The translations under genes were made by a program, and so were the position numbers. A DNA stretch of 64,000 bases from positions 1 through 64,000 of the forward strand of contig JAZQIO010000091.1 of NCBI GenBank assembly GCA_045541135.1, given 5' to 3'. The stretch is from CAZNKU01 sp045541135 (GTDB lineage: Bacteria; Bacillota; Clostridia; Monoglobales; Firm-18). Positions 1-10,084 of the stretch are shown here, in pieces. Under the pieces are notes generated by a model. That model saw nothing but the letters and a program-made list of their open reading frames with translations. It was not told the origin of the DNA and ran no database searches. Numbering within the stretch: position 1 is the stretch's first letter; every line of letters starts with the position of its first letter.

Positions 1-12
1 TTGTATAACGAA

Positions 13-35
13 AACCACACGCTAAGCGTGTGGTT
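13..35. repeat. Perfect short palindrome
   Basis: The arms AACCACACGC and GCGTGTGGTT are perfectly complementary around a 3-nt TAA loop. There is no T-run after either arm, so it is not a typical terminator. It sits next to other hairpin elements and may be part of the same repeat cluster. Confidence 0.7.
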
Positions 36-64
36 CCAAAGAGGCTTTTGCCGTTGAACAGTAA

Positions 65-120
65 AAAGCCTTCTCCTTGAGGAGAAGGTGGGTTTTGCGT
101 AGCAAAACTCGGATGAGGTG
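65..120 (+). repeat. Palindromic interspersed repeat, copy A
   Basis: This copy has two consecutive hairpins: CCTTCTCCT/AGGAGAAGG at 69-88, then a TTTTGC/GCAAAA stem, ending in GGATGAGGTG. The same plan (AGCC, C/T-rich hairpin, variable second hairpin, G-rich tail) recurs at 152-206 and three times around 57.2-57.7 kb. It is non-coding and resembles a REP- or MITE-type element. Confidence 0.75.
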
Positions 121-151
121 GAAATGTAGGAAAGAGTAAAATTGGAATAAA

Positions 152-206
152 CACCTCATCAGTCTCGCCTTGCTCGACAGCTTCCTCTCAAGGGGAAGCC
201 TTTGGG
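152..206 (-). repeat. Palindromic interspersed repeat, copy B
   Basis: Read on the minus strand this segment follows the same plan as copy A: a CTTCC/GGAAG hairpin, a second hairpin with GTCGAGC and GCGAGAC-like arms, and a tail ending TGATGAGGTG. Copies A and B face each other, so their GATGAGGTG tails form an inverted repeat 31 bp apart. Confidence 0.7.
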
Positions 207-233
207 CAGTTTTGCAAGTGACAGTTAATTCAG

Positions 234-302
234 TGGACTTTCAGTCCAGCCAGTAACAGCGGCTTATAGCCGCAGAGCAAACTACCGGCTTAGCCGATAG
301 TT
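234..302. repeat. Three successive short hairpins
   Basis: Three stems follow each other: TGGACT/AGTCCA (234-248), GCGGCT/AGCCGC (259-273) and a 10-bp stem with one mismatch (280-302). All have 3-nt loops. The last one ends a few bases from the stop codon of the cupin gene but lacks a T-run. With the upstream repeats, the whole stretch 1-306 holds palindromic DNA and no gene that I can see. Confidence 0.6.
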
Positions 303-306
303 ATGA

Positions 307-651
307 TTAATCAAGTATTATAAGAGCTATAAATGTTAACATTTCTGTTCCGCAGTTTAATATGCCGTGTCCGCTTCCTGAGGGTGTAAATGTAACAGTT
401 CCGGGCGTAACTTCATATTCATCTCCATTGTCGTTATAAAGCCCTTTTCCCGATATTATGTAATAACTTTCACATTCGCCTTTGTGAACGTGATATTCCA
501 CTTCTTCACCGGGCTTTAATTCCGCTAAAGCAAAAGTTCTTAATTTTGGATTTTTTCCTTCAAAATCGGCAAGGTTTGAAAGATACATTTTGATTTCACC
601 GTGCTTGTTGTTTTCGGTTGATATTTTAAGATCCTCTTTGTTTATAATCAT
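307..651 (-). CDS. Small cupin-domain protein
   Basis: This 114-residue protein is a single cupin barrel. Motif 1 is complete, with putative metal ligands H54, H56 and E61 followed by a glycine at 68. Motif 2 is present as a P-x-G-x2-H-x3-N pattern near the C terminus. Such proteins bind a metal and a small ligand, often a sugar or carboxylate, but the substrate cannot be told from sequence. The start is placed at the internal ATG (651) because a GGAGA Shine-Dalgarno lies 6 nt upstream. The longer frame starting at 717 would include the -10 element of its own promoter. It is divergent from the SLH operon, so the two may share control. Confidence 0.85.
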   Translation of the reverse strand: MIINKEDLKISTENNKHGEIKMYLSNLADFEGKNPKLRTFALAELKPGEEVEYHVHKGECESYYIISGKGLYNDNGDEYEVTPGTVTFTPSGSGHGILNCGTEMLTFIALIILD

Positions 652-687
652 ATTAAGTCTCCTTTGCACAAATGTTGCTACAATTCT

Positions 688-717
688 ATCATATTGTACA
701 AAAAAACACAATATCAA
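688..717 (-). promoter_or_regulatory. Promoter of the cupin gene
   Basis: On the minus strand TTGATA (712-717) and TATGAT (688-693) are separated by 18 bp. A dyad TATTGT (693-698) / ACAATA (708-713) lies inside the spacer and could be an operator. Confidence 0.6.
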
Positions 718-720
718 TTT

Positions 721-779
721 TGTGTATTGTAGTATATGACAATTATGTGTATTGCAAAATTTATAATGTTTGTGTATAA
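721..779 (+). promoter_or_regulatory. Three 25-bp-phased direct repeats, possible operator
   Basis: TGTGTATTG occurs at 721-729 and 746-754, and TGTGTATAA at 771-779, each exactly 25 bp apart. The last copy contains the -10 element of the SLH operon promoter. Even spacing over the divergent promoter region suggests binding sites for an oligomeric regulator; this is inference. Confidence 0.4.
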
Positions 780-780
780 T
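752..780 (+). promoter_or_regulatory. Promoter of the first SLH operon
   Basis: TTGCAA (752-757), a 17-bp spacer and a consensus TATAAT (775-780) precede the gene at 839. The Shine-Dalgarno GGAGG lies 7 nt before its ATG. Confidence 0.7.
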
Positions 781-838
781 TAAAATAGTATATTAAAATG
801 AGATAGATTTGCAATAAATACTAAATGGAGGTATTTTT

Positions 839-3526
839 ATGAGAACAAATTTAAAAAGAATTATCAGCTTCCTTTGTGTAGCTGTAATGCTTGTTGTGTT
901 CACAGTCCCCGCAATGGCTGACGGTAGCGGTTTAGCCTTTGATATGGAATCTTTGGGAATCACAGCAGGAATGGATGCAGATAAAAGAGGGGAGGAGCCT
1001 GTACGTCGTGACGAATTTGCACAGATGGTCGTAAATATGATGCTACAGCAGGACGTTGCAAAGTCACTGGAAAACGCAACCTATTTCAACGATATTTCAG
1101 ATTCCGGCTATAAAGGTGCCATAAATTTGCTGGCACAGTTGAAATATATATCAGGAAGCGGGAACAGTGTATATAATCCGTCTGAATATATTACATATGG
1201 TGCGGCTTGCAAAATTTTGGTTAATGCTTTGGGATACGATGTTATTACCGACGGGGCAGACCTTATTTCGTATATTACAACTGCAGGTATGATAGGTGTT
1301 ACAGACGATGTTGATTCAGGAGCACAGTACCTTACTTTTAATCAGGCTATGATTATGATTAACAATGCTCTTGACATCGGTATGATGATACCTATGTACT
1401 ACAACGACAACATTGCACCATCATACGAGGTTGACGAAAGCAGAACCTACAGAAGCTTTTTAAATGGCAGAACGGGTACAGGTGTTGTAAAGATGAGAGG
1501 TATCGTTACAGCAGATGTAAGCACATTTTTGTATTCTCCTGTCAAAAACCTTAAGGCTAATCAGCTTCAGATAGGCGGAAAAACATATACACTTTTAAAC
1601 TTGAAGGATGCTACAGGTTATGTAGGTCAGGAAGTGGATTTTTATGTTGCATACAATGATTACGAAGAAAGTTATGTTACAGCAATAAGCCCTACCGGTA
1701 AAAACACGGTTTATGACTTTTCCGGTTCGGTAATTGACAGAATAACTTCCGATACAATAGAAATACGCACAGATGCGGCAAAGCTAAAGATAAAAACAAG
1801 TCCTGTTACAAGATATATTGTAAATAACAGAGTTGAGCTTGATTATAATATGTCAAAGGATCTTGTGGCAGACGAAAGTGTTGTTGTAAGAACTGTTGAT
1901 AATAATGAGGATGACATTGCAGATGTTGTATTTATATACGATTATACAGACTGCATAGTTGAGTATGTATCTGCGGAAACAAATACAATATCATTTGAAT
2001 CCGGCTTTATGTATGAAAAAGCAAAGTCAATAAAAATTGACGATTATGACGAAATCTATTGGGAACTTCTTTCGTCAGACGGTAACATTATTTCTATTGA
2101 AGACATAAAACCCGGTGATGTGCTTAGTGTAGCTATGAGCAGTGAAAAGGATGCGGTACGTTTAGTAAAGGGTAATGACCCTGTTGAAGGTGTTATAGTT
2201 TCACGTGATGGCGATTATATTACAATTGATGATGTTGAATACATTATGGGTGAAACAGTAGACAGCACCAACGTTGATCTTGGCGTAAGAGTTATTGCTT
2301 ATTTCAACTTCCTTGGCACACTTGTGGATTATGAGGAAGAAAAGCTTGAACATGACTATGCTTATGTATACAGCTACAGTAAAACAACAGGTATAAGCGG
2401 CGGATGTAAGGTTAAAATGCTTTTGCCTGAATATATTTCCATTAAAACTGTTGAAGGCAGTGTAGACGAATTCAGTGGTGAAGTTTCAACTTCAAAATCT
2501 TTGTTTGTCCGTAACAAGTCAGTTGCTATTTATCCTACGGAAAGCAAAATAAGCTTTAACGGCACAAAGATGAATGCGGAATATGTGCTTGAACAGGTTG
2601 TAGACAAGCCGGTTTCATACAAATTTAATGAAAACGGTAACATTTCCGTTATAGACACGCTTGACAGTGTTGATGATGTGGAAATTAAATACTCTGAAAA
2701 CAGAACAGATTGTGTTTCACTTAATAAAAAGACATACAACGGTACAGAACAGCTTTTTGCAAAGGGTAAGGGAAATCCGTTTGCTATTCAGGAAAATCAT
2801 ACTCTTGCATTCTGTATTCCTATGTATTCCGAACAGGAAAAAATGGACTTGAGTGATGAAGACCTTACTGTATTTGTAGAGCTTTCAAGCGGTCTTGAAT
2901 ACGAATCAAACGGCTATGAAATGGACGAAACAAACGAAGTTGTTGATGTTCTTGTTATCCAGCGTGTTGTAAATGCAAATGCTTCAATACCCGTTGTTGA
3001 TACTTCTGAAGTTGGTATGATAATAGCTGTGTCAGACGTATTGTCAGAAGATAAATCAACAGAATATAAAGCAATTACAATGCTTACAGACGGCAAGGAA
3101 CAGAAATTTATTATTTCCAACCAGAGAGTAAATCAATCTGTATTCGGAAAGATTTCAAAAAATGACCTTATTCAGTACACATTAGATAGCTTTGACCAGA
3201 TAAATTCTGTAAAGATTTTGCAGAAAAACAATGCTTATTACGAGTCAAGTACAGATGATTATACGTACGGTGAAGTAAAGGACGTACTGCATAACAAGGT
3301 TTCAAATACCAAGGCAAGACGTGTTAACAAGGTATCTGTGGGATATTCAAATTCAAGCGATATTGTTACAACGCTGGAATTGCTTGTAAGAAATCCTGCT
3401 CCGGTATTTATAGTGGAAGGTAAAACAGCTAAATTGGGAAGTATTAACGATATTCAGATTGGAGATATGGCATATTTCTCAATTTACAATACAGACTCTG
3501 TTCGAGCAGTGGTAATTAAGAGATAA
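839..3526 (+). CDS. Secreted protein with N-terminal SLH-like modules
   Basis: The 895-residue protein opens with a signal peptide (about residues 1-27, ending before Ala-Asp-Gly). Up to residue about 185 it carries three divergent SLH-like modules, recognisable by R-x-E-F-A and Y-N-P-S-E patterns. These modules tether proteins non-covalently to the secondary cell-wall polysaccharide. The remaining 700 residues are beta-rich, without a family I recognise. It resembles the protein at 33306-35951 in length, N-terminal layout and region 130-220, so the two are likely paralogues. It is the first gene of an operon with the 2175-aa protein 13 bp downstream. Function beyond wall attachment is unknown; a structural or glycan-binding role is likely. 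Confidence 0.75.
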   Translation: MRTNLKRIISFLCVAVMLVVFTVPAMADGSGLAFDMESLGITAGMDADKRGEEPVRRDEFAQMVVNMMLQQDVAKSLENATYFNDISDSGYKGAINLLAQLKYISGSGNSVYNPSEYITYGAACKILVNALGYDVITDGADLISYITTAGMIGVTDDVDSGAQYLTFNQAMIMINNALDIGMMIPMYYNDNIAPSYEVDESRTYRSFLNGRTGTGVVKMRGIVTADVSTFLYSPVKNLKANQLQIGGKTYTLLNLKDATGYVGQEVDFYVAYNDYEESYVTAISPTGKNTVYDFSGSVIDRITSDTIEIRTDAAKLKIKTSPVTRYIVNNRVELDYNMSKDLVADESVVVRTVDNNEDDIADVVFIYDYTDCIVEYVSAETNTISFESGFMYEKAKSIKIDDYDEIYWELLSSDGNIISIEDIKPGDVLSVAMSSEKDAVRLVKGNDPVEGVIVSRDGDYITIDDVEYIMGETVDSTNVDLGVRVIAYFNFLGTLVDYEEEKLEHDYAYVYSYSKTTGISGGCKVKMLLPEYISIKTVEGSVDEFSGEVSTSKSLFVRNKSVAIYPTESKISFNGTKMNAEYVLEQVVDKPVSYKFNENGNISVIDTLDSVDDVEIKYSENRTDCVSLNKKTYNGTEQLFAKGKGNPFAIQENHTLAFCIPMYSEQEKMDLSDEDLTVFVELSSGLEYESNGYEMDETNEVVDVLVIQRVVNANASIPVVDTSEVGMIIAVSDVLSEDKSTEYKAITMLTDGKEQKFIISNQRVNQSVFGKISKNDLIQYTLDSFDQINSVKILQKNNAYYESSTDDYTYGEVKDVLHNKVSNTKARRVNKVSVGYSNSSDIVTTLELLVRNPAPVFIVEGKTAKLGSINDIQIGDMAYFSIYNTDSVRAVVIKR

Positions 3527-3539
3527 GGGGGTATTAAAC

Positions 3540-6500
3540 ATGAAAAAGATTATATCAACAATACTTGTGTTTGCAATGATTGTAACCATGGTTAATATTC
3601 CGGTAATTATTGCAAATGATAACGATGTATCTGCTGTAAATGAAGCTGCGGAAACTCAGCTTATTTCCGTAGAGGAAGACTTTTCACAGTATTCTTCATT
3701 GGACGATGTTAAGCACTTTATTTATGAAGATGCTACACATGCAACTGTAGAGGTTGTAAACGGTACGGGTCTTGTTATAAAACAAACAAGCTCAACGCCT
3801 TTGGTTAATGGTGATGTAAATAAAGCAAATGCACCAAAGATCGGATATGTTTTTGAAGGTAAATTCAATGAGGATACAGATGCAAGAACATCATACCGCA
3901 TCAACAGATTTTCAGGCAAATATAAAATGACTGTTGATTTTGAGGTTTCTGCTGACAAGCATCCGGAACCTGTTGAAGGTGTAACAATAACTAATCCGTA
4001 CTATACACTTAACCTTGGTAGTGTGGAAAATCCTGAAGAGCTTACAACGTCAGTAAAAACAAAATTGTATTTGCGTGCGGGCTCAAACTATATGAATGCA
4101 TATAATGCCGGTTCTTCAAGCAGCAGTACAATTTCACCAAACAATGTAAAATTTACAGCGGGTGAACCGCATCAGATGGTTATTGACTTTGATACCGCAA
4201 CCGGTGCAGTTTCCATGAACGTAGATAATTACAAAACTTCAGCTACAGGTAATATGGTAAGCACAGGATATGTCAATGCATTTTATATTGCAGGTATGGA
4301 ACGTATGCTTGTGGATTCACATCTTACAATTAAGAAGATTAAGGTTGAACAAACAGAAGCAGATGCCGACACAACAGCTGCACTTGATGCCTTAAATTCA
4401 ATTTCTGCTCCTGCTGCAGATCCATATGCTGTAACAGAGGATATTATTCTTCCTGCTTCTGCAAATATTGAATGGTCTTCATCTGACGAATCTGTAATTT
4501 CTTCAGCAGGCAAGGTTACAAGAGGCGAAGAAGATAAAGATGTTACAATCACAGCTACATACAAAAACGGCGATGTGATTTTGCATAAGGATTTTGTTTT
4601 GACAGTAAAGGAATATGTTGCGCCTCCCACACAGGTAGGCGGACTGATTTCAGTTGAAGAAGATTTTACAAAGTATTCTTCAGTTGAAGACATTCCTTAC
4701 TTTGCGTATGACGAAAGTGACCATGCAACAGTTTCTGTGGAAGAGGGTAAAGGTCTTGTTGTTAAACACATTAAGTCCACACCGGTTTTAAACGGTGCTT
4801 CTAACACAAACATCGCTGTGAAAATTGCTCATGTTGTAGAGGGTACATTTAATGAGAATGCGGAAAAGAGAACATCTTACCGTATTAACAGGTATTCAGG
4901 TAAGTATAAGATAACAATGGACTATGAAGCCTCAAATGAAAAATATACCGAACAGGTTGACGGTGTTGCAATAAACAGTCCTTATTATTTACTTACAATT
5001 GGTGGCGTTTCATCACCTTCAAGCCTTACAACATCAATAGGTGCAAGATATACTGTACGTGTATTTTCAACATCTGCATCACTGTATTCATCGGTTGCAA
5101 ATACAACTGTTAAGTTTACAGAGGGTGTACCACACCGGATGGTTATGGATGTTGATACAGCATCAAAAAATATAACAATGAACATTGATGGCTACAAAAT
5201 TCCTGCCACAGGGGTTATGAAAAACGACGGTTACCTTAACGGCTTCAGCCTTTCCGGTATGGAGCGTATGAAGGATAATTCATTCTTTACAATAAAGAAA
5301 ATAAAGATTGAACAGACAGAAGCTGATGCCGAAACAGCAGCTGCACTTGAAGCTTTGGATGCAATTGGTGATCTTGCAGCTGACCCATACAATGTAACAG
5401 AAAATATAACACTTCCCGCTTACGACAACGTGACTTGGTCTACATCTGACAAAACTGTAATTGATACAACAGGTAAAATTACAAAGGGTATGGAAGATAA
5501 AGACGTTACACTTACAGCTACATACAAAAACGGTGACATAATTTTGTACAAGGATTATGTATTGACTGTAAAGAAATTTACAGATTCCGAAATTGCAAAA
5601 GCTGACGTTGAAGCAATTGATTTAAAGCTTGGGGATAAGGTTACAACTCATATTACACTTCCTCAGACAGGTGCAAAGGGAACAGCCTTCAAATGGACTT
5701 CCGATAACAAAGAAGTTATTACAGATGAGGGTAAGGTTACACAGGCAGAAGAGGATACAACAGTAACTCTTACCGTAACAGGTACATACGGTACAACCGG
5801 TACATTTACAAGAACCTTTGAAGTGTTTGTACCCAAAAAGGGCGTTGCAGGTGACAATCCTGTATACGGAGATTTGATTTATATTGAAGAAGACTATACA
5901 AAATATACTTCAATTGCAGACGTTCCTTACTTTGAATATGCAAAGACAGAACATTCAACGGTAGAGTTTGTAGAAGGCAAGGGTCTTGTTGTAACACAGA
6001 CACGTAATACACCGTTGTTGGAAGGTGCTGTTAACAAGGAACAGACTCCTAACATTTCTCACGTAATTGAAGGTAACTTCAACTATGATGAAAATTACCG
6101 TACTTCATATAAGCTTGGCAGATTTGACGGTAAGTACAGACTTACTGTTGAATATGAGGTTAAAACAGATGCTTATACGGAAGAAGTTGACGGAGTTGCC
6201 ATAAGCAGACCGTACTTCACATTCGCATTTGGCAGTGTTCCTGTACCTTCAAGTCTTACAACATCCATACAGGAAGCAGTATTTATGCGAGTTTACAGCA
6301 CTTCATTAACTGCATATTCAACAACGTCAAGCGGTTCCTTTGGAGCAAGTAAATTTAATGCAGAAGAACCTCATACTCTTGTTTTTGAATTTGATACAGT
6401 AACAAGACAGGCTTCAACAAATGTTGATAACGGTAAGACTGCTAAGACAGGCTTCCTTGGTAAACCGGGTTATATAAATGCATTTTCACTTTATGGTATG

Positions 6501-9500
6501 GAACGTATGCTTCCGGGCTCATATTTTATATTGAAGAAAATCGGCGCACAGCAGCTTGAAGAAAATGAAAATACAACAAAGGCTTTAAAGGCTTTGGCAG
6601 AGCTTCCTGCTACATTGGTTGATGACCCATATGCAGTAACAGGGGACATTACTTTGCCAACAGATAATCCGAAGATTACATGGTCATCATCTGATACTTC
6701 ACTTATTACAAACACAGGTAAGGTAAACCGTTGGTTTGCAGACAGAGATGTTGTTCTTACTGCAACATATACGGAATATGATACTGTTATTTCCAAAGAA
6801 TATACATTGACAGTAAAAGAGCTTGATAACTATGATACAAAAGAAATTATGAGCAAATCAGGCAATGACCTTGAATTTGTTGAGGTTCTTGGTGATTCTA
6901 CAAAGGCGTCTATGACAGTTTCCGATAATGGTATAAATGTCATAAAGACAGTGGGTGAAAACAACGGTGATGCGGCAGATATGCCTGTATACTATGCAGA
7001 CTTCCGTTTACTAAGCGAAGATGCTCCATACAATGAATCAACAAAATCAAGTGTTTCATCAACAGGTTATACAGGTATATATGATGTTGATTTTGATGTA
7101 ACTGCAGACGTTTCAGGCAAAAAGCCGGTTTACGTTGTACTTGGAAACAAGGCAAACAACTTTGGCGAAATTGTTACTTTGGCTGTAAATTCAGACGGTA
7201 TCTATGTTAAGGAAAAATCTTCTATGTATAAGATACTTGAAGAGTCAACTGCAGGAAAAACTTATAATGTGACATTCAGAGTAGATACAGAGCAAAAACG
7301 TGTATGGGTGTACATTAACGGTGTTCTTGCAAACAAATTCTTTGAATTTGAAAAAACAGAAGTAATTGACACATTAAGAACTGTTATTGATGAAAATAAC
7401 GGTGTTAATGACGGTGTAACAATAAACAATGTTAAGGTTACTGAAATTTCTGAAGAAATTGTACCACTTAAAAAACAGCTTACAGATGCACTTGGAAGAA
7501 TTTCAGTAAATGACGTAACTGAATCTGCTGACTCAGTTGAAAGTTTAAAGGAACTTCCGAAAACAACAGGTGATTACAATATTATATGGGTAAGCAACAG
7601 CGACCTTATTGATGTTGAAAACGGTATTGTTTACCATGGTGAAGAAGGTAAAACAGTAATTGTAAGCGCTTTGATTTCAGTTGACGGCGTATGTGCTAAG
7701 AAGGATTTTTATCTGTACGTTCGTAAGGCAAACAGCGGGGATGAATTGGTAGAATACTATCTTGGGGACCTTGCTGATGTTATTACAAAGCAAAGTGCAG
7801 AGGATATCCGCTATGATATCAGCCTTCCTTTGGAACACAAGGGACTTTCACTAAGCTGGTCATCTTCAAAGTCCGGAATTATTGACGCTAACGGTAAGAT
7901 AAACAAAAATGCAGAAATTACAAAGCCAACAGATGTTGTACTTACTGCATCAACTACAATTGACGGAGTTTCACATTCAAGAAACTACACTTACACTGTT
8001 TCACCACGTGCATACGAAACAGTTGTATACGAAGGTAACAGTGCACCTGAAAGCATTACCGTAAACGGTGTTGATAATATTGCTGTTGCAGGTACTGCTA
8101 TAACAAATATCAAATTCACACAGGCAGGAAACGGTACTATAACCCTTCTTGACAGTGCAGATGAAGATATTATAAAGGTTAATATTTCCGATAATCTTTA
8201 CAATGTAAGCTACGGTGGTGGTTCAACAGTAGATTATCCTGTTGCATCCGGCGATGTAGTATCTCTTGATGTTGTTACAATGCCTGACGTTGAACGCGTT
8301 GCTGTTTTTGCGGACGGTGTGTTAATTGCAGATTATGTTGCAACAATAAATGAAATTTCTGACATTTCATCAGTTGATGTTGTGGGTGGAATTGATGTTG
8401 TATCAACAAAGATTACAACAGACGAATACGGCTTACTTGATATTAATGTTGCAAATGCAGGTTACTTTGACGAATTTAAATATTATGTTGTTAAAGATAA
8501 TGTTACAATGGTAAGTGATGTAATCTTCCCTGCTGATGTTAAGTGGACATCTTCAAATTCAACACTTTTGAATGTTGAAAACGGTAATGTTAATGTACCG
8601 ACTCAGTATAAGTTTGTTGATGTAACACTTACACTTACAAGCACAAATTATCCTGCAGTAAAACGTGTTATTACAAGAAAGGTTGCAGTTGCATGTGACG
8701 AAGCACTTAATCTTGCAGATGGTGCAAAGGTAAGCGTAAATGCAACTCCTAAGCCGGGTTACGATATTGCATATGTAACAGACGGTAGCTTTGATACAGC
8801 ATACGGTACCTCATATGCAAAGAGAACACCTGAATTTGTGGTGGATTTTGGCAAGGAAACTTATGTAAATACACTTTACATCAACGAATCAGGAAACAGT
8901 ATAAAGAACTATAAAGTTTCATATTCAAACAATAACAAGGATTGGACAACTGTTAAAAACGGAACATTTACAGGTGTTGATTCTGCTCTTGTAAGCTTTG
9001 ACACAGTTTATGCACGTTATATTTCATTTACTGTAACCGAAAGCTTAAAGAGTGATTTGTACATCAATGAAATTGAAGCATATCTGTTTGCAGAAGCTTC
9101 AGAGCTTGCAAAGCTTGATGTTGAACAAATTAAGCTTAACACAGGCTATGAAGTGAAGGATGACATTGAACTTCCCAAAATGGGACAGTTTGGTACAACT
9201 TTCACATGGGAATCAAGTCATCCGGATGTTATTGATGAAAACGGTAAATATACAAAGCCTGAAACAAATACAAACGTAATTCTTACTGTAACAGGTAAAA
9301 ACGGAGATGCAACATATACAAGAACATTTGCTGTGTATGTTTCAGGCAAGAAAGCTTCAGGTAACAAGCCGGTAGGCGGCGGCTCTTCCGGTGGCGGTGG
9401 CGGCGGTGGTTCCGCAATTGGAGGAAGCTCTTCCGCAGGTATAACAACAGGTACATCAGAAGTTCCGGGATTTATTGAAACAAATAAAACTGAGGAAAAG

Positions 9501-10067
9501 GTTACCGAACCTGAAGTAACAGAAAGCATTTTTGCCGATATGGATGAAACTCACTGGGCATATGCTAATGTTAAAAAGCTACAGGAACTTGGCATTGTAA
9601 ACGGTGACGATAAGGGTAACTTTAATCCATCAGGCAAGGTTACAAGAGAACAGTTCTTAAAGATGCTTGTTTTGGCAACAAATGCAGAATTGAATTCATC
9701 AAATACTGCTTTTGATGATGTAGATGCAAATGCATGGTATGCACCGTATGTTGCAGCAGGCGTAAGCGCAGGTCTTATTAACGGTATTACACCGGATACA
9801 TTTGGTGTTGGCGCTGAAATATCACGTCAGGATATGGCAGTTATGATTGTAAGAATTTTAGAAGCCAAGAATATTCCTGTAACAGAAACTTCTGAAATAT
9901 TTGATGACGATACAAACATTTCAGACTATGCAAAGAACGCAGTTTATAAGGTAAGAGATGCAGGTATTATAAACGGATATGATGATAATACATTTGCACC
10001 GTCAGCTTCACTTACCCGTGCAGAGGCTGCAACAGTAATTATCAAGTTACTTGATATGTTGCAGTAA
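3540..10067 (+). CDS. Giant multidomain SLH surface protein (LamG-like, Ig-like, discoidin)
   Basis: This 2175-residue secreted protein has a signal peptide (1-25). Three tandem copies of a roughly 240-residue LamG/concanavalin-like unit begin near residues 41, 367 and 777, each opening with a similar I-x-x-E-E-D-[FY] motif. A fourth, more diverged unit follows at about 1100-1310. Between them are atrophied bacterial Ig-like modules with W-x-S-S/T-D patterns. An F5/8 type C (discoidin) domain lies at about 1720-1850, then another Ig-like module, a Gly/Ser linker (about 1945-1970) and three SLH modules to the end. No catalytic signature is visible. The domain set points to polysaccharide binding at the cell surface. 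It lies between an SLH protein and an SLH-anchored lyase in one operon, so it probably holds substrate near the lyase. Confidence 0.85.
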   Translation: MKKIISTILVFAMIVTMVNIPVIIANDNDVSAVNEAAETQLISVEEDFSQYSSLDDVKHFIYEDATHATVEVVNGTGLVIKQTSSTPLVNGDVNKANAPKIGYVFEGKFNEDTDARTSYRINRFSGKYKMTVDFEVSADKHPEPVEGVTITNPYYTLNLGSVENPEELTTSVKTKLYLRAGSNYMNAYNAGSSSSSTISPNNVKFTAGEPHQMVIDFDTATGAVSMNVDNYKTSATGNMVSTGYVNAFYIAGMERMLVDSHLTIKKIKVEQTEADADTTAALDALNSISAPAADPYAVTEDIILPASANIEWSSSDESVISSAGKVTRGEEDKDVTITATYKNGDVILHKDFVLTVKEYVAPPTQVGGLISVEEDFTKYSSVEDIPYFAYDESDHATVSVEEGKGLVVKHIKSTPVLNGASNTNIAVKIAHVVEGTFNENAEKRTSYRINRYSGKYKITMDYEASNEKYTEQVDGVAINSPYYLLTIGGVSSPSSLTTSIGARYTVRVFSTSASLYSSVANTTVKFTEGVPHRMVMDVDTASKNITMNIDGYKIPATGVMKNDGYLNGFSLSGMERMKDNSFFTIKKIKIEQTEADAETAAALEALDAIGDLAADPYNVTENITLPAYDNVTWSTSDKTVIDTTGKITKGMEDKDVTLTATYKNGDIILYKDYVLTVKKFTDSEIAKADVEAIDLKLGDKVTTHITLPQTGAKGTAFKWTSDNKEVITDEGKVTQAEEDTTVTLTVTGTYGTTGTFTRTFEVFVPKKGVAGDNPVYGDLIYIEEDYTKYTSIADVPYFEYAKTEHSTVEFVEGKGLVVTQTRNTPLLEGAVNKEQTPNISHVIEGNFNYDENYRTSYKLGRFDGKYRLTVEYEVKTDAYTEEVDGVAISRPYFTFAFGSVPVPSSLTTSIQEAVFMRVYSTSLTAYSTTSSGSFGASKFNAEEPHTLVFEFDTVTRQASTNVDNGKTAKTGFLGKPGYINAFSLYGMERMLPGSYFILKKIGAQQLEENENTTKALKALAELPATLVDDPYAVTGDITLPTDNPKITWSSSDTSLITNTGKVNRWFADRDVVLTATYTEYDTVISKEYTLTVKELDNYDTKEIMSKSGNDLEFVEVLGDSTKASMTVSDNGINVIKTVGENNGDAADMPVYYADFRLLSEDAPYNESTKSSVSSTGYTGIYDVDFDVTADVSGKKPVYVVLGNKANNFGEIVTLAVNSDGIYVKEKSSMYKILEESTAGKTYNVTFRVDTEQKRVWVYINGVLANKFFEFEKTEVIDTLRTVIDENNGVNDGVTINNVKVTEISEEIVPLKKQLTDALGRISVNDVTESADSVESLKELPKTTGDYNIIWVSNSDLIDVENGIVYHGEEGKTVIVSALISVDGVCAKKDFYLYVRKANSGDELVEYYLGDLADVITKQSAEDIRYDISLPLEHKGLSLSWSSSKSGIIDANGKINKNAEITKPTDVVLTASTTIDGVSHSRNYTYTVSPRAYETVVYEGNSAPESITVNGVDNIAVAGTAITNIKFTQAGNGTITLLDSADEDIIKVNISDNLYNVSYGGGSTVDYPVASGDVVSLDVVTMPDVERVAVFADGVLIADYVATINEISDISSVDVVGGIDVVSTKITTDEYGLLDINVANAGYFDEFKYYVVKDNVTMVSDVIFPADVKWTSSNSTLLNVENGNVNVPTQYKFVDVTLTLTSTNYPAVKRVITRKVAVACDEALNLADGAKVSVNATPKPGYDIAYVTDGSFDTAYGTSYAKRTPEFVVDFGKETYVNTLYINESGNSIKNYKVSYSNNNKDWTTVKNGTFTGVDSALVSFDTVYARYISFTVTESLKSDLYINEIEAYLFAEASELAKLDVEQIKLNTGYEVKDDIELPKMGQFGTTFTWESSHPDVIDENGKYTKPETNTNVILTVTGKNGDATYTRTFAVYVSGKKASGNKPVGGGSSGGGGGGGSAIGGSSSAGITTGTSEVPGFIETNKTEEKVTEPEVTESIFADMDETHWAYANVKKLQELGIVNGDDKGNFNPSGKVTREQFLKMLVLATNAELNSSNTAFDDVDANAWYAPYVAAGVSAGLINGITPDTFGVGAEISRQDMAVMIVRILEAKNIPVTETSEIFDDDTNISDYAKNAVYKVRDAGIINGYDDNTFAPSASLTRAEAATVIIKLLDMLQ

Positions 10068-10084
10068 GGGAAAGGGGCGAAAAT

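Noticed and set aside
1..306. tRNA or rRNA gene in the hairpin-rich start
   Set aside because: Hairpins do not form a cloverleaf, there is no TTCGA-type T-loop or CCA context, and the segments match the repeat family instead.
721..779. Possible CRISPR-like array (25-bp-phased short repeats)
   Set aside because: Repeated words are only 7-9 bp, there are three of them, and no cas gene is present; an operator is a better explanation.
2661..2852. 63-codon + strand open frame inside the first SLH gene
   Set aside because: It is another frame of a clear coding gene, without ribosome site.
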